A DNA stretch of 64,000 nt from positions 1 to 64,000 of the forward strand of contig DASVQC010000008.1 in assembly GCA_036389335.1 (NCBI GenBank), written 5' to 3'. Position 1 is the first letter of the stretch, and the number at the start of each line of letters is the position of its first letter. The notes under the pieces are model-generated. The model made no database searches. It saw nothing but the letters and a program-made list of their open reading frames with translations, and was not told the origin of the DNA. The translations under genes were made by a program, and so were the position numbers. The stretch comes from JAIVGV01 sp036389335. GTDB lineage: Bacteria; Acidobacteriota; Blastocatellia; Pyrinomonadales; Pyrinomonadaceae. Positions 34,300-43,010 of this stretch are shown here, piece by piece.

Positions 34300-35715
34300 T
34301 CACCGCTCGCCGCGCGTGCGCGAGCCCGCCCCCTCGGCGTCCGTGAGTTGCCCGCGCTCGCGGTAGAGGTTGAGCTTGTTGTGCAGCGTCTTGAGGCTGA
34401 TCTGTAGCAGCTCTGCGGCACGCGTCTTGTTGTTGTCGGTCTTCTGGAGCGTGCGCAGGATCATCCTGCGCTCGACCTCTTCGAGCGGCGTGCCGATGGG
34501 GAGCGTGAGCGTGTCTTCGCTGCGGGCGTGGGCGCGCTGGTCGAGCGGGTAGGGCGCGATGTGGTGGCGCTCGACCGTGTCGCCGGAACAGATGATGACG
34601 GCGCGCTCGACGACGTTGCGCAGCTCGCGGACGTTGCCGGGGAAGTGGTGCGCGCGCAAAACTTCGAGCGCGGCGGGGCTCAGACGCCGCGCGGGCCTGC
34701 CGTGCCGCTCGGCGAGCGACGTGATGAGGCTCTCGGCGAGCAGCGGCAGGTCTTCCTTGCGCTGGCGCAGGGGCGGCAGCTCGATGGTGATCACGTTGAG
34801 GCGGTAGAGCAGGTCTTCGCGGAACGCGCCGTCGCGCACGGCGTCGTGCGGGTCGCGGTTGGTGGCGGCGAGCACCCTCACGTCCACGGGGATCTCCTGC
34901 GCGCCGCCCAAGCGCCGCACCGTGCGCTCTTCGAGCACGCGCAAGAGCTTCGCCTGAAGCAGCGGCGGCATCTCGGCGATCTCGTCTAAGAGGAGCGTGC
35001 CGCCGTCGGCCTGCTCGAAGCAGCCGTGCCGCCGCGCCGACGCGCCGGTGAACGCGCCGCGCTCGTGCCCGAACAGCTCCGACTCCATCAGCGTTTCGGG
35101 GATCGCGGAGCAGTTGATGGCGACGAACTCGGCGGCGCGGCGCGGGCTCATCTCGTGTATGGCGCGGGCGACCATCTCCTTGCCCGTGCCCGACTCGCCC
35201 GTGATCAGCACCGAGGCCGACGACGGCGCGACCTGCCCGATGAGCGTGTAGACCTTCTGCATCGCGCGCGACTTGCCGATCAGCTTCCCGAACGCCTCCC
35301 TCGCGCCCGCCGCGCCGCCTTCGCCCGCCTCGCCGAGGCGCGCGCGCGACTCCTCGACGGCGCGGCTGACCGCGGCGCACAGGCGCGCGTCGTCGAAAGG
35401 CTTCTCGAAGTAGTCGAGCGCGCCCTCCTCGCGCACGGCGCGCAGCGCCGAATCTATCGAGCCCGCGCCCGACATCAGGATGACGCCGACCTCCGGGTGG
35501 CGCGCGCGCAGCTCGCGCAGCAGGCCGAGCCCGTCGAGGCCGGGCGCGAGCACGTCGGCGACGACGATGGCCGGGCGGAACTCGGCGACGCGCGCGAGCC
35601 CCGCGTCGCCGTCCGTCGCCCCGTCGGTCTCGAAGCCGCAGCCCGCGAGCGCGCCGCGCACCGTCTCGCGCACCGCCGGGTCGTCGTCGATCACAAGCAC
35701 CCGCTCATGAGCCAT
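34300..35715 (-). CDS. Sigma-54-dependent response regulator, NtrC family
   Basis: 471 aa. The receiver domain (1-120) has VIDDDPAVRE, a phospho-acceptor Asp in IVVADVLAPGLDGLG and Lys in YFEKPF. The AAA+ domain (about 150-385) has Walker A GESGTGKE, the sigma-54 contact loop ERGAFTGA and Walker B GGTLLLDEIAE. A Fis-type helix-turn-helix ends the protein (NNKTRAAELLQISLKTLHNKL). All key residues are present, so it should activate RpoN promoters. No histidine kinase is adjacent. It lies downstream of hemD on the same strand, separated by a repeat tract. The start is ATG at 35715. Confidence 0.94.
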   Translation of the reverse strand: MAHERVLVIDDDPAVRETVRGALAGCGFETDGATDGDAGLARVAEFRPAIVVADVLAPGLDGLGLLRELRARHPEVGVILMSGAGSIDSALRAVREEGALDYFEKPFDDARLCAAVSRAVEESRARLGEAGEGGAAGAREAFGKLIGKSRAMQKVYTLIGQVAPSSASVLITGESGTGKEMVARAIHEMSPRRAAEFVAINCSAIPETLMESELFGHERGAFTGASARRHGCFEQADGGTLLLDEIAEMPPLLQAKLLRVLEERTVRRLGGAQEIPVDVRVLAATNRDPHDAVRDGAFREDLLYRLNVITIELPPLRQRKEDLPLLAESLITSLAERHGRPARRLSPAALEVLRAHHFPGNVRELRNVVERAVIICSGDTVERHHIAPYPLDQRAHARSEDTLTLPIGTPLEEVERRMILRTLQKTDNNKTRAAELLQISLKTLHNKLNLYRERGQLTDAEGAGSRTRGER

Positions 35716-35738
35716 GTTCCGAGTGTAGCACACGGGAA

Positions 35739-35874
35739 TAACAGCTATTAGCTAATAGCCGTTAGCTGTTAGCTGTTAGCTGTTAGCTAATAGCCAGAAG
35801 CTGACAGCCAACAGCCAACAGCTATCAGCCAGAAGCTGTTAGCTAACAGCTAACAGCTAACAGCTAACAGCTAT
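35739..35874. repeat. TTAGCTR heptamer tract, inverted arms
   Basis: The left side has TTAGCTAATAGCCGTTAGC and three TTAGCTG units; the right has four consecutive AGCTAAC units. GCCAACAGCC and GCTATCAGCCAGAAGC variants lie between. It abuts the hemD stop codon and separates hemD from the response regulator. Confidence 0.85.
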
Positions 35875-36699
35875 TCACGCGCGGGCGAAGTGTTCGGCGA
35901 CGGCGCGGGCGAGGGCGGGCGCGGTGAACTCGGCGGGCTGAACGTCCACGCGCAGGCCGTACTCAGCGGCGGCCTCGGAGGTCACGTCGCCGATGCAGGC
36001 GACGCGGACGCCCGCGAGGAGCGGGCCCAGATCGGTCGTGTCGAAGAGCTGCGCGAAGTTGCGTACGGTCGATGCGCTGGTGAAGGTGACGCAGTCGATC
36101 CCGCCGCCGACGAGCAGCGCCTCGACGCGGGCGCGGTCGGTCGTCTCGGGCGCGACGGTGCGGTAGGCGGGCGCGACGTCGACGCGCGCCCCGGCGGCTT
36201 CGAGCGCGCGCGGCAGGTAGTCGCGCGCGACCGCGGCGCGCGGGAGGAGGAAGTTCAGGCGGTCGAAGGCGTGAGGGCCGCCGAGGTAGCTTTCGAGCGC
36301 GGCGAAGACGCCTTCGGCCTTGAACTGCTGCGGCATCACGTCCACGTGCACGCGCGCGTCGCTCAGCCGCTCGACCGTCGCGTCGCCGACGGCGCAGACT
36401 TTCAAATCGTCCAGCTCCGACGCGTCCCGCCCGAGGTGCGCGAGGCGGCGCAGGAAGAAATCGACGCCGTTCGTGCTCGTGAAGACGAGCCAGTCGTAGC
36501 CGAAGAGGTTCGCAATCGCCTCGTCGAGCACGCCGTAGGATTCGGGCTCGACGATCTCGATGGTCGGGCACGCGACGACGCGCGCGCCGTAACGCTCAAG
36601 CTCCGCGGCGAACTCCGCCGACTGCGCCAGCGCGCGCGTGATCATCACCGTCCGACCTTCGAGCGGTCGCCGGTCGGCGAGTTTCTCGACGTTCGTCAT
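35875..36699 (-). CDS. hemD: Uroporphyrinogen-III synthase
   Basis: 274 aa, typical length. HemD cyclises hydroxymethylbilane to uroporphyrinogen III while inverting ring D. The family is poorly conserved, but the two-lobed pattern is visible: LEGRTVMITRALAQSAEFAAELERYGARVVACPTI-type N-terminus, DWLVFTSTNGVDFFLRRL, and the C-terminal CVTFTSASTVRNFAQLF. It is 22 bases downstream of hemC. The stop TGA is immediately followed by a TTAGCTR tract. Confidence 0.93.
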   Translation of the reverse strand: MTNVEKLADRRPLEGRTVMITRALAQSAEFAAELERYGARVVACPTIEIVEPESYGVLDEAIANLFGYDWLVFTSTNGVDFFLRRLAHLGRDASELDDLKVCAVGDATVERLSDARVHVDVMPQQFKAEGVFAALESYLGGPHAFDRLNFLLPRAAVARDYLPRALEAAGARVDVAPAYRTVAPETTDRARVEALLVGGGIDCVTFTSASTVRNFAQLFDTTDLGPLLAGVRVACIGDVTSEAAAEYGLRVDVQPAEFTAPALARAVAEHFARA

Positions 36700-36721
36700 C
36701 GCGTCAAGGCCGGTTGACGGA

Positions 36722-37648
36722 TCAACCCGCCGCGAGCAGATCGTCCGCGCCCTGTTCGCGCAGTCGCGCCGCGAGCAGCCCGCCCGCCCGCGCGGCGTGC
36801 GCGGCGTCGTCTTCGACCGCGTCGCGGATGACGCGCGACGCGCCCGCGACGAGGGCTTCGAGGCCGAGGCGCGCGCCCGCGACCGTGGCGTGGGCGGCGA
36901 TGGGGACCTGACAGCCGCCGCCGAGGGAGAAGAGGAGCGCGCGCTCGGCGGTGCAGGCCGCGCGCGTCGGCGCGTGTTCGAGGAGCGCGACGAGTTCGTT
37001 CGTCGCCCCGTCGTCCGCGCGCGTCTCGATGCCGAGCGCGCCTTGGCCGACCGCCGGGAGCATCTCCGACGGGTCGATTGACGCGCTGATGCGCTCCGTG
37101 AAGCCGAGCCGCCGCAGGCCCGCGGAGGCGAGGATGATGGCGTCGTACCAACCGGCGTCGAGTTTCCTGAGCCGCGTATCGACGTTGCCGCGCAGGTCTT
37201 TCAGCTCGACGTCGGGGCGCAGGTGCCGCAGTTGCGCCTGCCGGCGCGGGCTCGACGTGCCGACGACCGCGCCCGCGCGAAGCGACTTGATGGAAGCCCC
37301 CGCGCCGTCCGCCCCGGCGCGGAGGACGAGCGCGTCGCGCGGGTCTTCGCGCTCGGTGACGGCGGCGATTGTCAGCCCTTCGGGCAGGGTCGTCGGCAGG
37401 TCTTTGAGCGAGTGGACGGCGATGTCGATCTTCTCTGCGAGCAGCGCCTCCTCGATCTCCTTCGTGAAGACGCCCTTGCCGCCGATGACGGAGAGCGGCG
37501 CGTCGCGCATCACGTCGCCCGAGGTCTTGATGATCTCGACGCGTACGCGCACGCCCGGTCGCGACGCTTCGAGCGTCGCCTTAACCCACTCCGCCTGCCA
37601 CAGCGCGAGCCTTGAGCCGCGCGAGCCGATGATGAAGGAATCTTTCAT
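36722..37648 (-). CDS. hemC: Hydroxymethylbilane synthase (porphobilinogen deaminase)
   Basis: 308 aa. HemC polymerises four porphobilinogens into hydroxymethylbilane. IGSRGSRLALWQAE (7-20), KDLPTTLPEGL, TSSPRRQAQLRHLRPD and LRGNVDTRLRKL are hallmark segments, and Cys246 in LGGGCQVPIAAHA attaches the dipyrromethane cofactor. The ATG at 37648 follows a CAGTAGT tract with no ribosome site. Order on the minus strand is ccsA, hemA, hemC, hemD. Confidence 0.96.
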   Translation of the reverse strand: MKDSFIIGSRGSRLALWQAEWVKATLEASRPGVRVRVEIIKTSGDVMRDAPLSVIGGKGVFTKEIEEALLAEKIDIAVHSLKDLPTTLPEGLTIAAVTEREDPRDALVLRAGADGAGASIKSLRAGAVVGTSSPRRQAQLRHLRPDVELKDLRGNVDTRLRKLDAGWYDAIILASAGLRRLGFTERISASIDPSEMLPAVGQGALGIETRADDGATNELVALLEHAPTRAACTAERALLFSLGGGCQVPIAAHATVAGARLGLEALVAGASRVIRDAVEDDAAHAARAGGLLAARLREQGADDLLAAG

Positions 37649-37653
37649 GTGAT

Positions 37654-37792
37654 GACAGTAGATAGTAGTCAGTAGTCAGTTGTCCGTGGTCAGTTGTGGG
37701 CGTCCGCGTTCATGACCGTGACGCTGGCAAAGGACAGGGGAAGCGGCGCGGCACGCAGAACAACTGACTACTGACTACTGACTACTGACGAC
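37654..37792. repeat. CAGTAGT heptamer tract, inverted arms
   Basis: The left arm has AGTAGTCAGTAGTCAGTTGTCC and the right arm has ACTGACTACTGACTACTGAC. The centre (37700-37760) is unique. It separates hemA from hemC. Confidence 0.85.
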
Positions 37793-37798
37793 CGCCCC

Positions 37799-39067
37799 TC
37801 ATTCGTCCAGCTTAAAGCTCTCGCGCCACGCGCGCACGTTCTCGTCCTCGCCCGTCTCGTGCGAGCGGCGCAGGCGGGTGATGACGGGGTGCGCGATCTT
37901 GTTGACGGTCGAGGCGAGCAGGCTCTCGACGGCGTGCTCCTGTTCGGGCGTCAGTTGGCCGAGGCGCGCGCGCTGCCGCTTGAACTCCTCGCGCGCGATC
38001 TCGTGCAGGCGCTCGCGCAGGGCGGCGACCGTCGGCCCGAGGTCGAGCTGGCGCAGCGCCTGCTGGAACTGCATCACCTCGGACTCGACGATCAGCTCGG
38101 CGCGCTCGGCCTCGCGCTCGCGCTCGCGGATGTTCGAGGCGATGACGGATTCGAGATCGTCGATGTCGAAGACGAAGAGGTTGCCGATCTCGCCGACCGC
38201 CGGGTCGACGTTCCTCGGCACGCTGATGTCGATGAAGAAGGCGGGCCGCTTGCGGCGCGCTTCGAGCGCGGCGCGCGCCATCTCGCGCGTGATGACGTAA
38301 TCCGGCGCGCCCGTCGAGCAAATGACCACGTCCGCCTCGGCGAGCCGCGCGGGGAGGTCTGCGAAGTCGATGGCCTCGCCGGAGAACTTCGCGGCGAGCC
38401 TCTGCGCCGTCTCGTAGGTGCGGTTGGCGACGAGGATGCGCGTGGCCCCGGCGTGCGAGAGGTGCTGCGCGGCCAGCTCGGCCATCTCGCCCGCGCCGAC
38501 GAGCATCACGGTCGCGCCCTTGAGCGTGCCGAAAATCTTCTTGCCCAGCTCGACCGCCGTGTAGCTGATCGAGACCGCAGAGGACGCGATGCCCGTCTCG
38601 TTGCGCACGCGCTTGGCGACGTGCAGCGCGTGGTGGACGAGCTTGTGCAGGACGCGCCCCGCCGTGCCGGCGTCCACGGCGAGCGAGTAGGAGTGCCTCA
38701 CCTGCCCGATCACCTGCGGCTCTCCGACGACCATCGAGTCGAGCGACGAGGCGACGCGGAAGACGTGGCGCACGGCGTCGTCGTCCAAGTGCGTGTAGAG
38801 GTGCTGGCGGAAAAAGTCTGCGGGCACGCCGCGCGTGCGGCTGAGGAAGTCGCCGATGTGCGCCGCGCCCGTCGGGCCTTCGAGGTTGACGGTCGAGGCG
38901 AGCACCTCGACGCGGTTGCAGGTCGAGACGATGAGCCCCTCGCTGATGCGCTCGCCGTCCACCAGCGCGTGCAAACTCTCGGCGCACGCCTCGTCCGTGA
39001 ACGCGAGCCGCTCGCGCACCTCCACCGGCGCGGTCTTGTGGTTCACTCCGACGAGGACAATCGACAT
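37799..39067 (-). CDS. hemA: Glutamyl-tRNA reductase
   Basis: 422 aa. HemA reduces glutamyl-tRNA to glutamate-1-semialdehyde with NADPH, the committed step of C5 heme synthesis. The catalytic Cys50 is in VSTCNRVEV; GVNHKTAPVEVRER starts the protein. VGEPQVIGQVRHSY, the NADPH-binding VMLVGAGEMAELAAQHL, and the C-terminal dimerisation helix are present. It begins after a TTAGCTR tract with no Shine-Dalgarno. hemB and hemL are not in the window. Confidence 0.96.
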   Translation of the reverse strand: MSIVLVGVNHKTAPVEVRERLAFTDEACAESLHALVDGERISEGLIVSTCNRVEVLASTVNLEGPTGAAHIGDFLSRTRGVPADFFRQHLYTHLDDDAVRHVFRVASSLDSMVVGEPQVIGQVRHSYSLAVDAGTAGRVLHKLVHHALHVAKRVRNETGIASSAVSISYTAVELGKKIFGTLKGATVMLVGAGEMAELAAQHLSHAGATRILVANRTYETAQRLAAKFSGEAIDFADLPARLAEADVVICSTGAPDYVITREMARAALEARRKRPAFFIDISVPRNVDPAVGEIGNLFVFDIDDLESVIASNIREREREAERAELIVESEVMQFQQALRQLDLGPTVAALRERLHEIAREEFKRQRARLGQLTPEQEHAVESLLASTVNKIAHPVITRLRRSHETGEDENVRAWRESFKLDE

Positions 39068-39075
39068 GGGGAATC

Positions 39076-39171
39076 TGTTAGCTGTTAGCTATTAGCCATT
39101 AGCTTTCAGCCGAACAGAACCCGCGCGGGTTTCTGGCTAACAGCTAACAGCTAGTAGCTAACAGCTCTAAC
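39076..39171. repeat. TTAGCTR heptamer tract, inverted arms
   Basis: Left TTAGCTGTTAGCTATTAGCC units and right GGCTAACAGCTAACAGC units flank a unique centre. On the minus strand the ccsA stop TAG falls in the GGTTAGAGC unit, so the tract supplies the stop. Confidence 0.8.
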
Positions 39172-39985
39172 CAAACACGTGATACCCGCCCATCAGGCGC
39201 GTGCCGAGGAACGTGAAGAGGACGAGCCCGAAGCCGACGACGCCGACCCACGCGGCGCGGCGACCGCGCCACTGGGCGCGGTAGTGGATCATCGTCAGGT
39301 AGAGCAGCCACGTGAGCAGGGCGAAAATCTCCTTCGGGTCGTTGTGCCACATCCGCCCCGTGCGCTGCGAAGACCAGATGACGCCGGTGACGATGCCGAG
39401 CGAGAGCAGCATGAATCCGATCCCGGCGGCGGTCTGCCCGATGTCGTCCACGGTCGAGAGCGAGGGCAGGCGGTGGAAGAACGCGCCGAAGGTCTTGAGC
39501 TTCAGCTCGCGCTCCTGCCACAGGTACATCAGGCTCGCCGCGAAGACGACGAAGAAGGAGGCGTAGGCGAAGATGACGAGCGTGGTGTGGACGGGGAAGA
39601 GCCACGCCGCCACGCCGTCGGTCACGTTCGCCGCCGACTGGCTGGGGGCGGAGCCGCGCACGAGCGCCGAGGCGGTGACGAGGAAGGCGATGAGCGGCAT
39701 CGTCAGCACGGCGAGCGCGCCCACGCGGTAGCGCACCGAGGAGAGGAAGTAGGCGACGGCCAGAGTCCAGGCGAGGAACGAGAGCGTCTCGCGGAAGCTG
39801 TAGAGGGGGTAGTGCCCGTCCTGTAGCCAGTCGAGCGCGATGGAGAGGGTGTGCGCGGCGAAGCCCGCCGCGAGCGAGAACAGCGCGACGCGGTCGGCGG
39901 CCTTGCGCTTGTTGACGAACGCCAGTACCGAGTGGATCGCGGCGACCGCGTAAGCCGCGAGCGCGGCGAAGAGCAGGAGTCTCAT
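39167..39985 (-). CDS. ccsA: Cytochrome c assembly protein CcsA/HemX-type
   Basis: 272 aa polytopic protein with about eight helices. The tryptophan-rich and histidine segments of the CcsA/CcmC group are recognisable: MWHNDPKEIFALLTWLLYL (about 228-246) and FPVHTTLVIFAYASFF (about 128-143), with flanking His in AAHTLSIALDWL. In hemA operons this protein (often called HemX) affects glutamyl-tRNA reductase level or heme handling. The start codon lies in the last of three tandem 23-bp repeats. Confidence 0.85.
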   Translation of the reverse strand: MRLLLFAALAAYAVAAIHSVLAFVNKRKAADRVALFSLAAGFAAHTLSIALDWLQDGHYPLYSFRETLSFLAWTLAVAYFLSSVRYRVGALAVLTMPLIAFLVTASALVRGSAPSQSAANVTDGVAAWLFPVHTTLVIFAYASFFVVFAASLMYLWQERELKLKTFGAFFHRLPSLSTVDDIGQTAAGIGFMLLSLGIVTGVIWSSQRTGRMWHNDPKEIFALLTWLLYLTMIHYRAQWRGRRAAWVGVVGFGLVLFTFLGTRLMGGYHVFG

Positions 39986-40036
39986 CTTTAGAAGAGCAGG
40001 AGTCTCATCTTTAGAGGCGCAGGGGTCTCATCTTTA
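39968..40036 (-). repeat. Three tandem 23-bp copies of the ccsA start region
   Basis: Units 39968-39990, 39991-40013 and 40014-40036. Read on the minus strand, each upstream copy is ATG, five codons, TAA and AG, encoding MRLLLF-stop or MRPLRL-stop. The copy nearest the gene contains the true ccsA start (MRLLLFAAL). The first two units are identical; the farthest has four changes. Confidence 0.9.
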
Positions 40037-40202
40037 GCGTCCGGGGAAACTTCCGAGGGCCCTTTCGCGGCAATTCTAGTTGATGCGCGGATCGGCGGCA
40101 AGCACGCCCCGTTTCCTTGTCGGTGTTGAAACGCGCGGCGGGACGTGAGAAACTGTGCGCGTCGATCCACACCAAACTTTTTCGAGGTTTTGCCGAACCC
40201 TG

Positions 40203-40793
40203 ATGCCGACGCGCCAAGAAGCATGGGAACTGCTCTGCGAGTACACGAAGGGCGACAGCCTGCGCCGCCACGCGCTGGCGGTCGAGGCGGCGATGCGCGC
40301 CTGCGCCCCGCGCTACGGCGGCGAGGGCGCGGACGCTGACGAGTGGGGCATGACCGGGCTGCTCCACGACTTCGACTACGAGATGTTCCCGACCGCCGAG
40401 GAGCACCCGTTCAAGGGCTCGGAGATCATGCGCGAGCGCGGCTACCCGGAACACGTCCGCCGCGCCATCATGGGGCACGCGACCTACACCGGAGTCCCGC
40501 GCGACACCGAGATGGCGAAGGCGCTGTTCGCGACCGACGAGCTGTGCGGCTTCCTCGTCGCCTGCGCGCTCGTGCGCCCGGACAAGAGCCTCGACGCGCT
40601 CGAAGTGAAGTCGGTGAAGAAGAAGCTCAAGGACAAGGCGTTCGCGCGCTCGGTCAACCGCGACGACATCCACCAGGGCGTCGCGGAACTCGGCGTCCCG
40701 CTCGAAGAGCACATACAGTTTGTGATCGACGCGCTCCGCCCCGTGCAGGAGGAGATCGGGCTGAACCGTTCGAGTCCGGACGCGCAGGTCTGA
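40203..40793 (+). CDS. HD-domain hydrolase
   Basis: 196 aa metal-dependent phosphohydrolase-like protein. His23 (RRHALAVEAAM), His55-Asp56 (GLLHDFDYE) and a later His in IMGHATYTG fit the HD superfamily. The C-terminal RSVNRDDIHQGVAELG and the length match the small HD proteins often annotated as HDIG-type hydrolases. The natural substrate is unknown. The ATG at 40203 is preferred over GTG at 40155, since homology-like sequence begins at TRQEAW. It diverges from ccsA. Confidence 0.8.
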   Translation: MPTRQEAWELLCEYTKGDSLRRHALAVEAAMRACAPRYGGEGADADEWGMTGLLHDFDYEMFPTAEEHPFKGSEIMRERGYPEHVRRAIMGHATYTGVPRDTEMAKALFATDELCGFLVACALVRPDKSLDALEVKSVKKKLKDKAFARSVNRDDIHQGVAELGVPLEEHIQFVIDALRPVQEEIGLNRSSPDAQV

Positions 40794-40831
40794 TCGGGGA
40801 GCGCCCTTGAGTCGCGGGGCGACCGGTAGCC

Positions 40832-41122
40832 TCAGACCAAAGACGTCGGCAGGGTAAAAAATGCGATCAGGTGGATGAGGATGAAAGACGCGAGCCCGGC
40901 GAGTGCCGCCTGTAGCTTGCGCCGCCTCGCCGTGTGCCGGTAAACGAATATGCTTGAGTAGACGGTGATGGCGAGGGGGACGATCTCGACGACGAGAAAC
41001 GTGCGGTAATAGACGGCGTGGTGCTCACTGTATTCGAGAAGGGCGCGCATGATGCCGTAGTTCGCACACGCCCCGGCCAGCGTGGCGGCGAGCGAGGTGA
41101 TGACGAGCAACTTCCAGCGCAA
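40832..41122 (-). CDS. Small membrane protein, unknown function
   Basis: 96 aa. Three hydrophobic helices are predicted (about 5-28, 44-62, 70-92) with a basic RHTARRRKLQ loop between the second and third. No recognisable motif. It is convergent with the HD gene, and its promoter side faces a GTGACGG tract. Composition is less GC-biased and more Ile/Tyr-rich than its neighbours, which could mean a different origin, though a membrane protein would also show this. Confidence 0.55.
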   Translation of the reverse strand: MRWKLLVITSLAATLAGACANYGIMRALLEYSEHHAVYYRTFLVVEIVPLAITVYSSIFVYRHTARRRKLQAALAGLASFILIHLIAFFTLPTSLV

Positions 41123-41216
41123 GCTAGTCCGGGCCTCTTTTTTGTCAGTGTGGGTCTTTCGTGACGAGGTCTGACGAGGGGCGGAAAACGCCGAAAGGAT
41201 AGCACAGACGGGAACT

Positions 41217-41353
41217 GTGACAAGTGACCAAGAGCCGTAAACCGTGAACCGTAACAGGTGACAAGTAAAACCGGATTGCCCTCGCTGTCACCCGCCACGG
41301 TTCACTTGTCACGTCCCTCTTGCCTGTCACTTGTCACGGTTTACTTGTCACGC
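41217..41353. repeat. GTGACGG-type heptamer tract, inverted arms
   Basis: The left has GTGACAAGTGACC, CCGTAAACCGTGAACC and AGGTGAC units; the right has CTGTCACCCGCCACGG, TTCACTTGTCAC and TTTACTTGTCAC. The proline dehydrogenase ATG follows 6 bases later. Confidence 0.85.
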
Positions 41354-41359
41354 AAATAC

Positions 41360-42280
41360 ATGGTTGCCAGAAGCGCACTCTTATACCTGTCGCGGCAGGA
41401 GGGGCTGAAGGACTTCGCGACGAAGTTCAGCCCGTTCAAGAAACTGACGACCCGCTTCGTCGCGGGCGAGACCATCGACGAGGCGGTCGAGGCGATCCGC
41501 GCCATCAACGCGACGGGCGCGACCGCCTCGTTCGACCACCTGAACGAGGGCGTCTCGCGCGCCGCCGAGACCGAGGAGGAGGTGCGCGAGTACCGGCAGA
41601 TCCTCGCGCGCATCGACGAGTCGGGGATCAGGTCGAACGTCTCGATCAAGCTCACGCAGTTCGGGCTGGGGATCGACCCGGAGCTTTGCTACCGCAACGC
41701 CCGCGCGGTGGTCGAGGAGGCGGCGCGGCGCGGCAACTTCGTCCGCGTGGACATGGAGCAGTCTGCCGTCACGCAGGCGACCATCGACATCTTCAAGCGG
41801 CTGCGCGCGGAGTTCGATCTCGACACCGTCGGCATCGTCCTGCAATCGTACCTGCGCCGCACGGCCTCGGACGTCGAAGACCTGCTCAAAATCCCCGCGC
41901 GCATACGCCTGTGCAAGGGCGCGTACAACGAGCCGGCGTCGGTCGCGTTCCCCGACAAGAAGGACGTTGACGCCAACTACGTCGCGCAGATGAAGGTGCT
42001 GCTCTCCTCGGGCGTCTACCACGGCATCGCGACGCACGACGAGCGGATGATCGAGGCGACCTTGGAGCACTCGCGGCGCGAAGGCATCGCGAAGGAAGCC
42101 TTCGAGTTCCAGATGCTCTACGGCATCCGGCGCGACCTGCAAATCCAGCTCGCGCGCGACGGCCACCGGGTGCGCGTCTACGTGCCCTACGGCAAGCACT
42201 GGTACCCTTACTTCATGCGGCGGCTCGCCGAGCGACCGGCGAACGTCTGGTTCATCATGAAGAACATGCTCAAGGGGTGA
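41360..42280 (+). CDS. Proline dehydrogenase
   Basis: 306 aa mono-functional FAD enzyme that oxidises proline to pyrroline-5-carboxylate. The barrel motifs are recognisable: SIKLTQFGLGID, FVRVDMEQSAVTQATIDIF, VGIVLQSYLRRTASDVEDL, RIRLCKGAYNEPASVAF, ATHDERMIEATL and the C-terminal YVPYGKHWYPYFMRRLAERPANVWF. The length matches the small forms of Gram-positive and acidobacterial type. No P5C dehydrogenase is adjacent. The ATG at 41360 is chosen because upstream codons only read the repeat tract. Confidence 0.94.
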   Translation: MVARSALLYLSRQEGLKDFATKFSPFKKLTTRFVAGETIDEAVEAIRAINATGATASFDHLNEGVSRAAETEEEVREYRQILARIDESGIRSNVSIKLTQFGLGIDPELCYRNARAVVEEAARRGNFVRVDMEQSAVTQATIDIFKRLRAEFDLDTVGIVLQSYLRRTASDVEDLLKIPARIRLCKGAYNEPASVAFPDKKDVDANYVAQMKVLLSSGVYHGIATHDERMIEATLEHSRREGIAKEAFEFQMLYGIRRDLQIQLARDGHRVRVYVPYGKHWYPYFMRRLAERPANVWFIMKNMLKG

Positions 42281-42331
42281 GGGCGAACGGGCGGCGGGCG
42301 CGAACGAGTGACGCGCGTGCGCGTGAAAGCT

Positions 42332-42841
42332 ATGAGTGATTACGCATGGATCGCGTGGGTGGTGCTGGGGCTCGTCCTCATGATCGCCGAAATCTTCACG
42401 CCCGGCTTCGTGCTGCTGTGGTTCGGCATCGGCGCGATCTGCGCCGGGCTCGCCGACGTCGTCGGCCTCAGCTACCCGTTCCAGTTCCTCGTCTTCTTCA
42501 TCGTCTCGATGTCGCTGACCGCCGCCTCGCGCACCATCTTCGCCAACTACTTCGTGCGCGAGAAGGAGGGCGGCGGCCTGAAGATGGGCATGGACAGCCT
42601 GCCGGGCAAGGTCGGCACGGTCGTCTCTTCGAGCAACGGCGCGATGAACGAGGGCGCGGTCAAAGTCTTCGGCTCGACGTGGACGGCGTACCCCGCCGAG
42701 GGCGAGCCGCCGCTCGAAGCCGGCGACCGCGTCGTGGTCGAGAGCATCGTCGGCGCTTCGATCTACGTGCGGCGGTTCGACGCCGCGCCCGACTGGCGCG
42801 GCAGGGAACTCACCGGCGGCGGCGACGAGAAGCGATCCTGA
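42332..42841 (+). CDS. NfeD-like membrane protein
   Basis: 169 aa. Two to three membrane helices (about 6-28, 30-50, 55-72) are followed by a C-terminal OB fold (about 85-155) with GKVGTVVSS, GAVKVFGSTWTAYP and EAGDRVVVESIVGASIYVRR, the NfeD/YqiJ pattern. Such proteins partner with SPFH/stomatin proteins in membrane quality control, but no SPFH gene is next door. The ATG at 42332 is preferred to GTG at 42308, though neither has a clear ribosome site. Confidence 0.85.
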   Translation: MSDYAWIAWVVLGLVLMIAEIFTPGFVLLWFGIGAICAGLADVVGLSYPFQFLVFFIVSMSLTAASRTIFANYFVREKEGGGLKMGMDSLPGKVGTVVSSSNGAMNEGAVKVFGSTWTAYPAEGEPPLEAGDRVVVESIVGASIYVRRFDAAPDWRGRELTGGGDEKRS

Positions 42842-42957
42842 TAGAGACGAAGCCGCGCCTCCGCGGTGAATCCCCCTCCCGCCGACACCCGAGATCGAGC
42901 CGCGCGCGCTCGGAATCTTACCCGCGCCACGATAGCCTCACGCCCCCGACCCGTCGC

Positions 42958-42995
42958 AAAAAAATTGCCGCCGCGTGACTCGTGCGCGCGGCGGC
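42958..42995 (-). terminator. Rho-independent terminator on the minus strand
   Basis: Read on the minus strand, stem GCCGCCGCG (9 bp) with an 11-base loop is followed by AATTTTTTT (seven A on the plus strand at 42958-42964). It would end the transcript of the TIGR03118 gene. Confidence 0.75.
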
Positions 42996-43010
42996 GAGAG
43001 GGGTTTTGAA

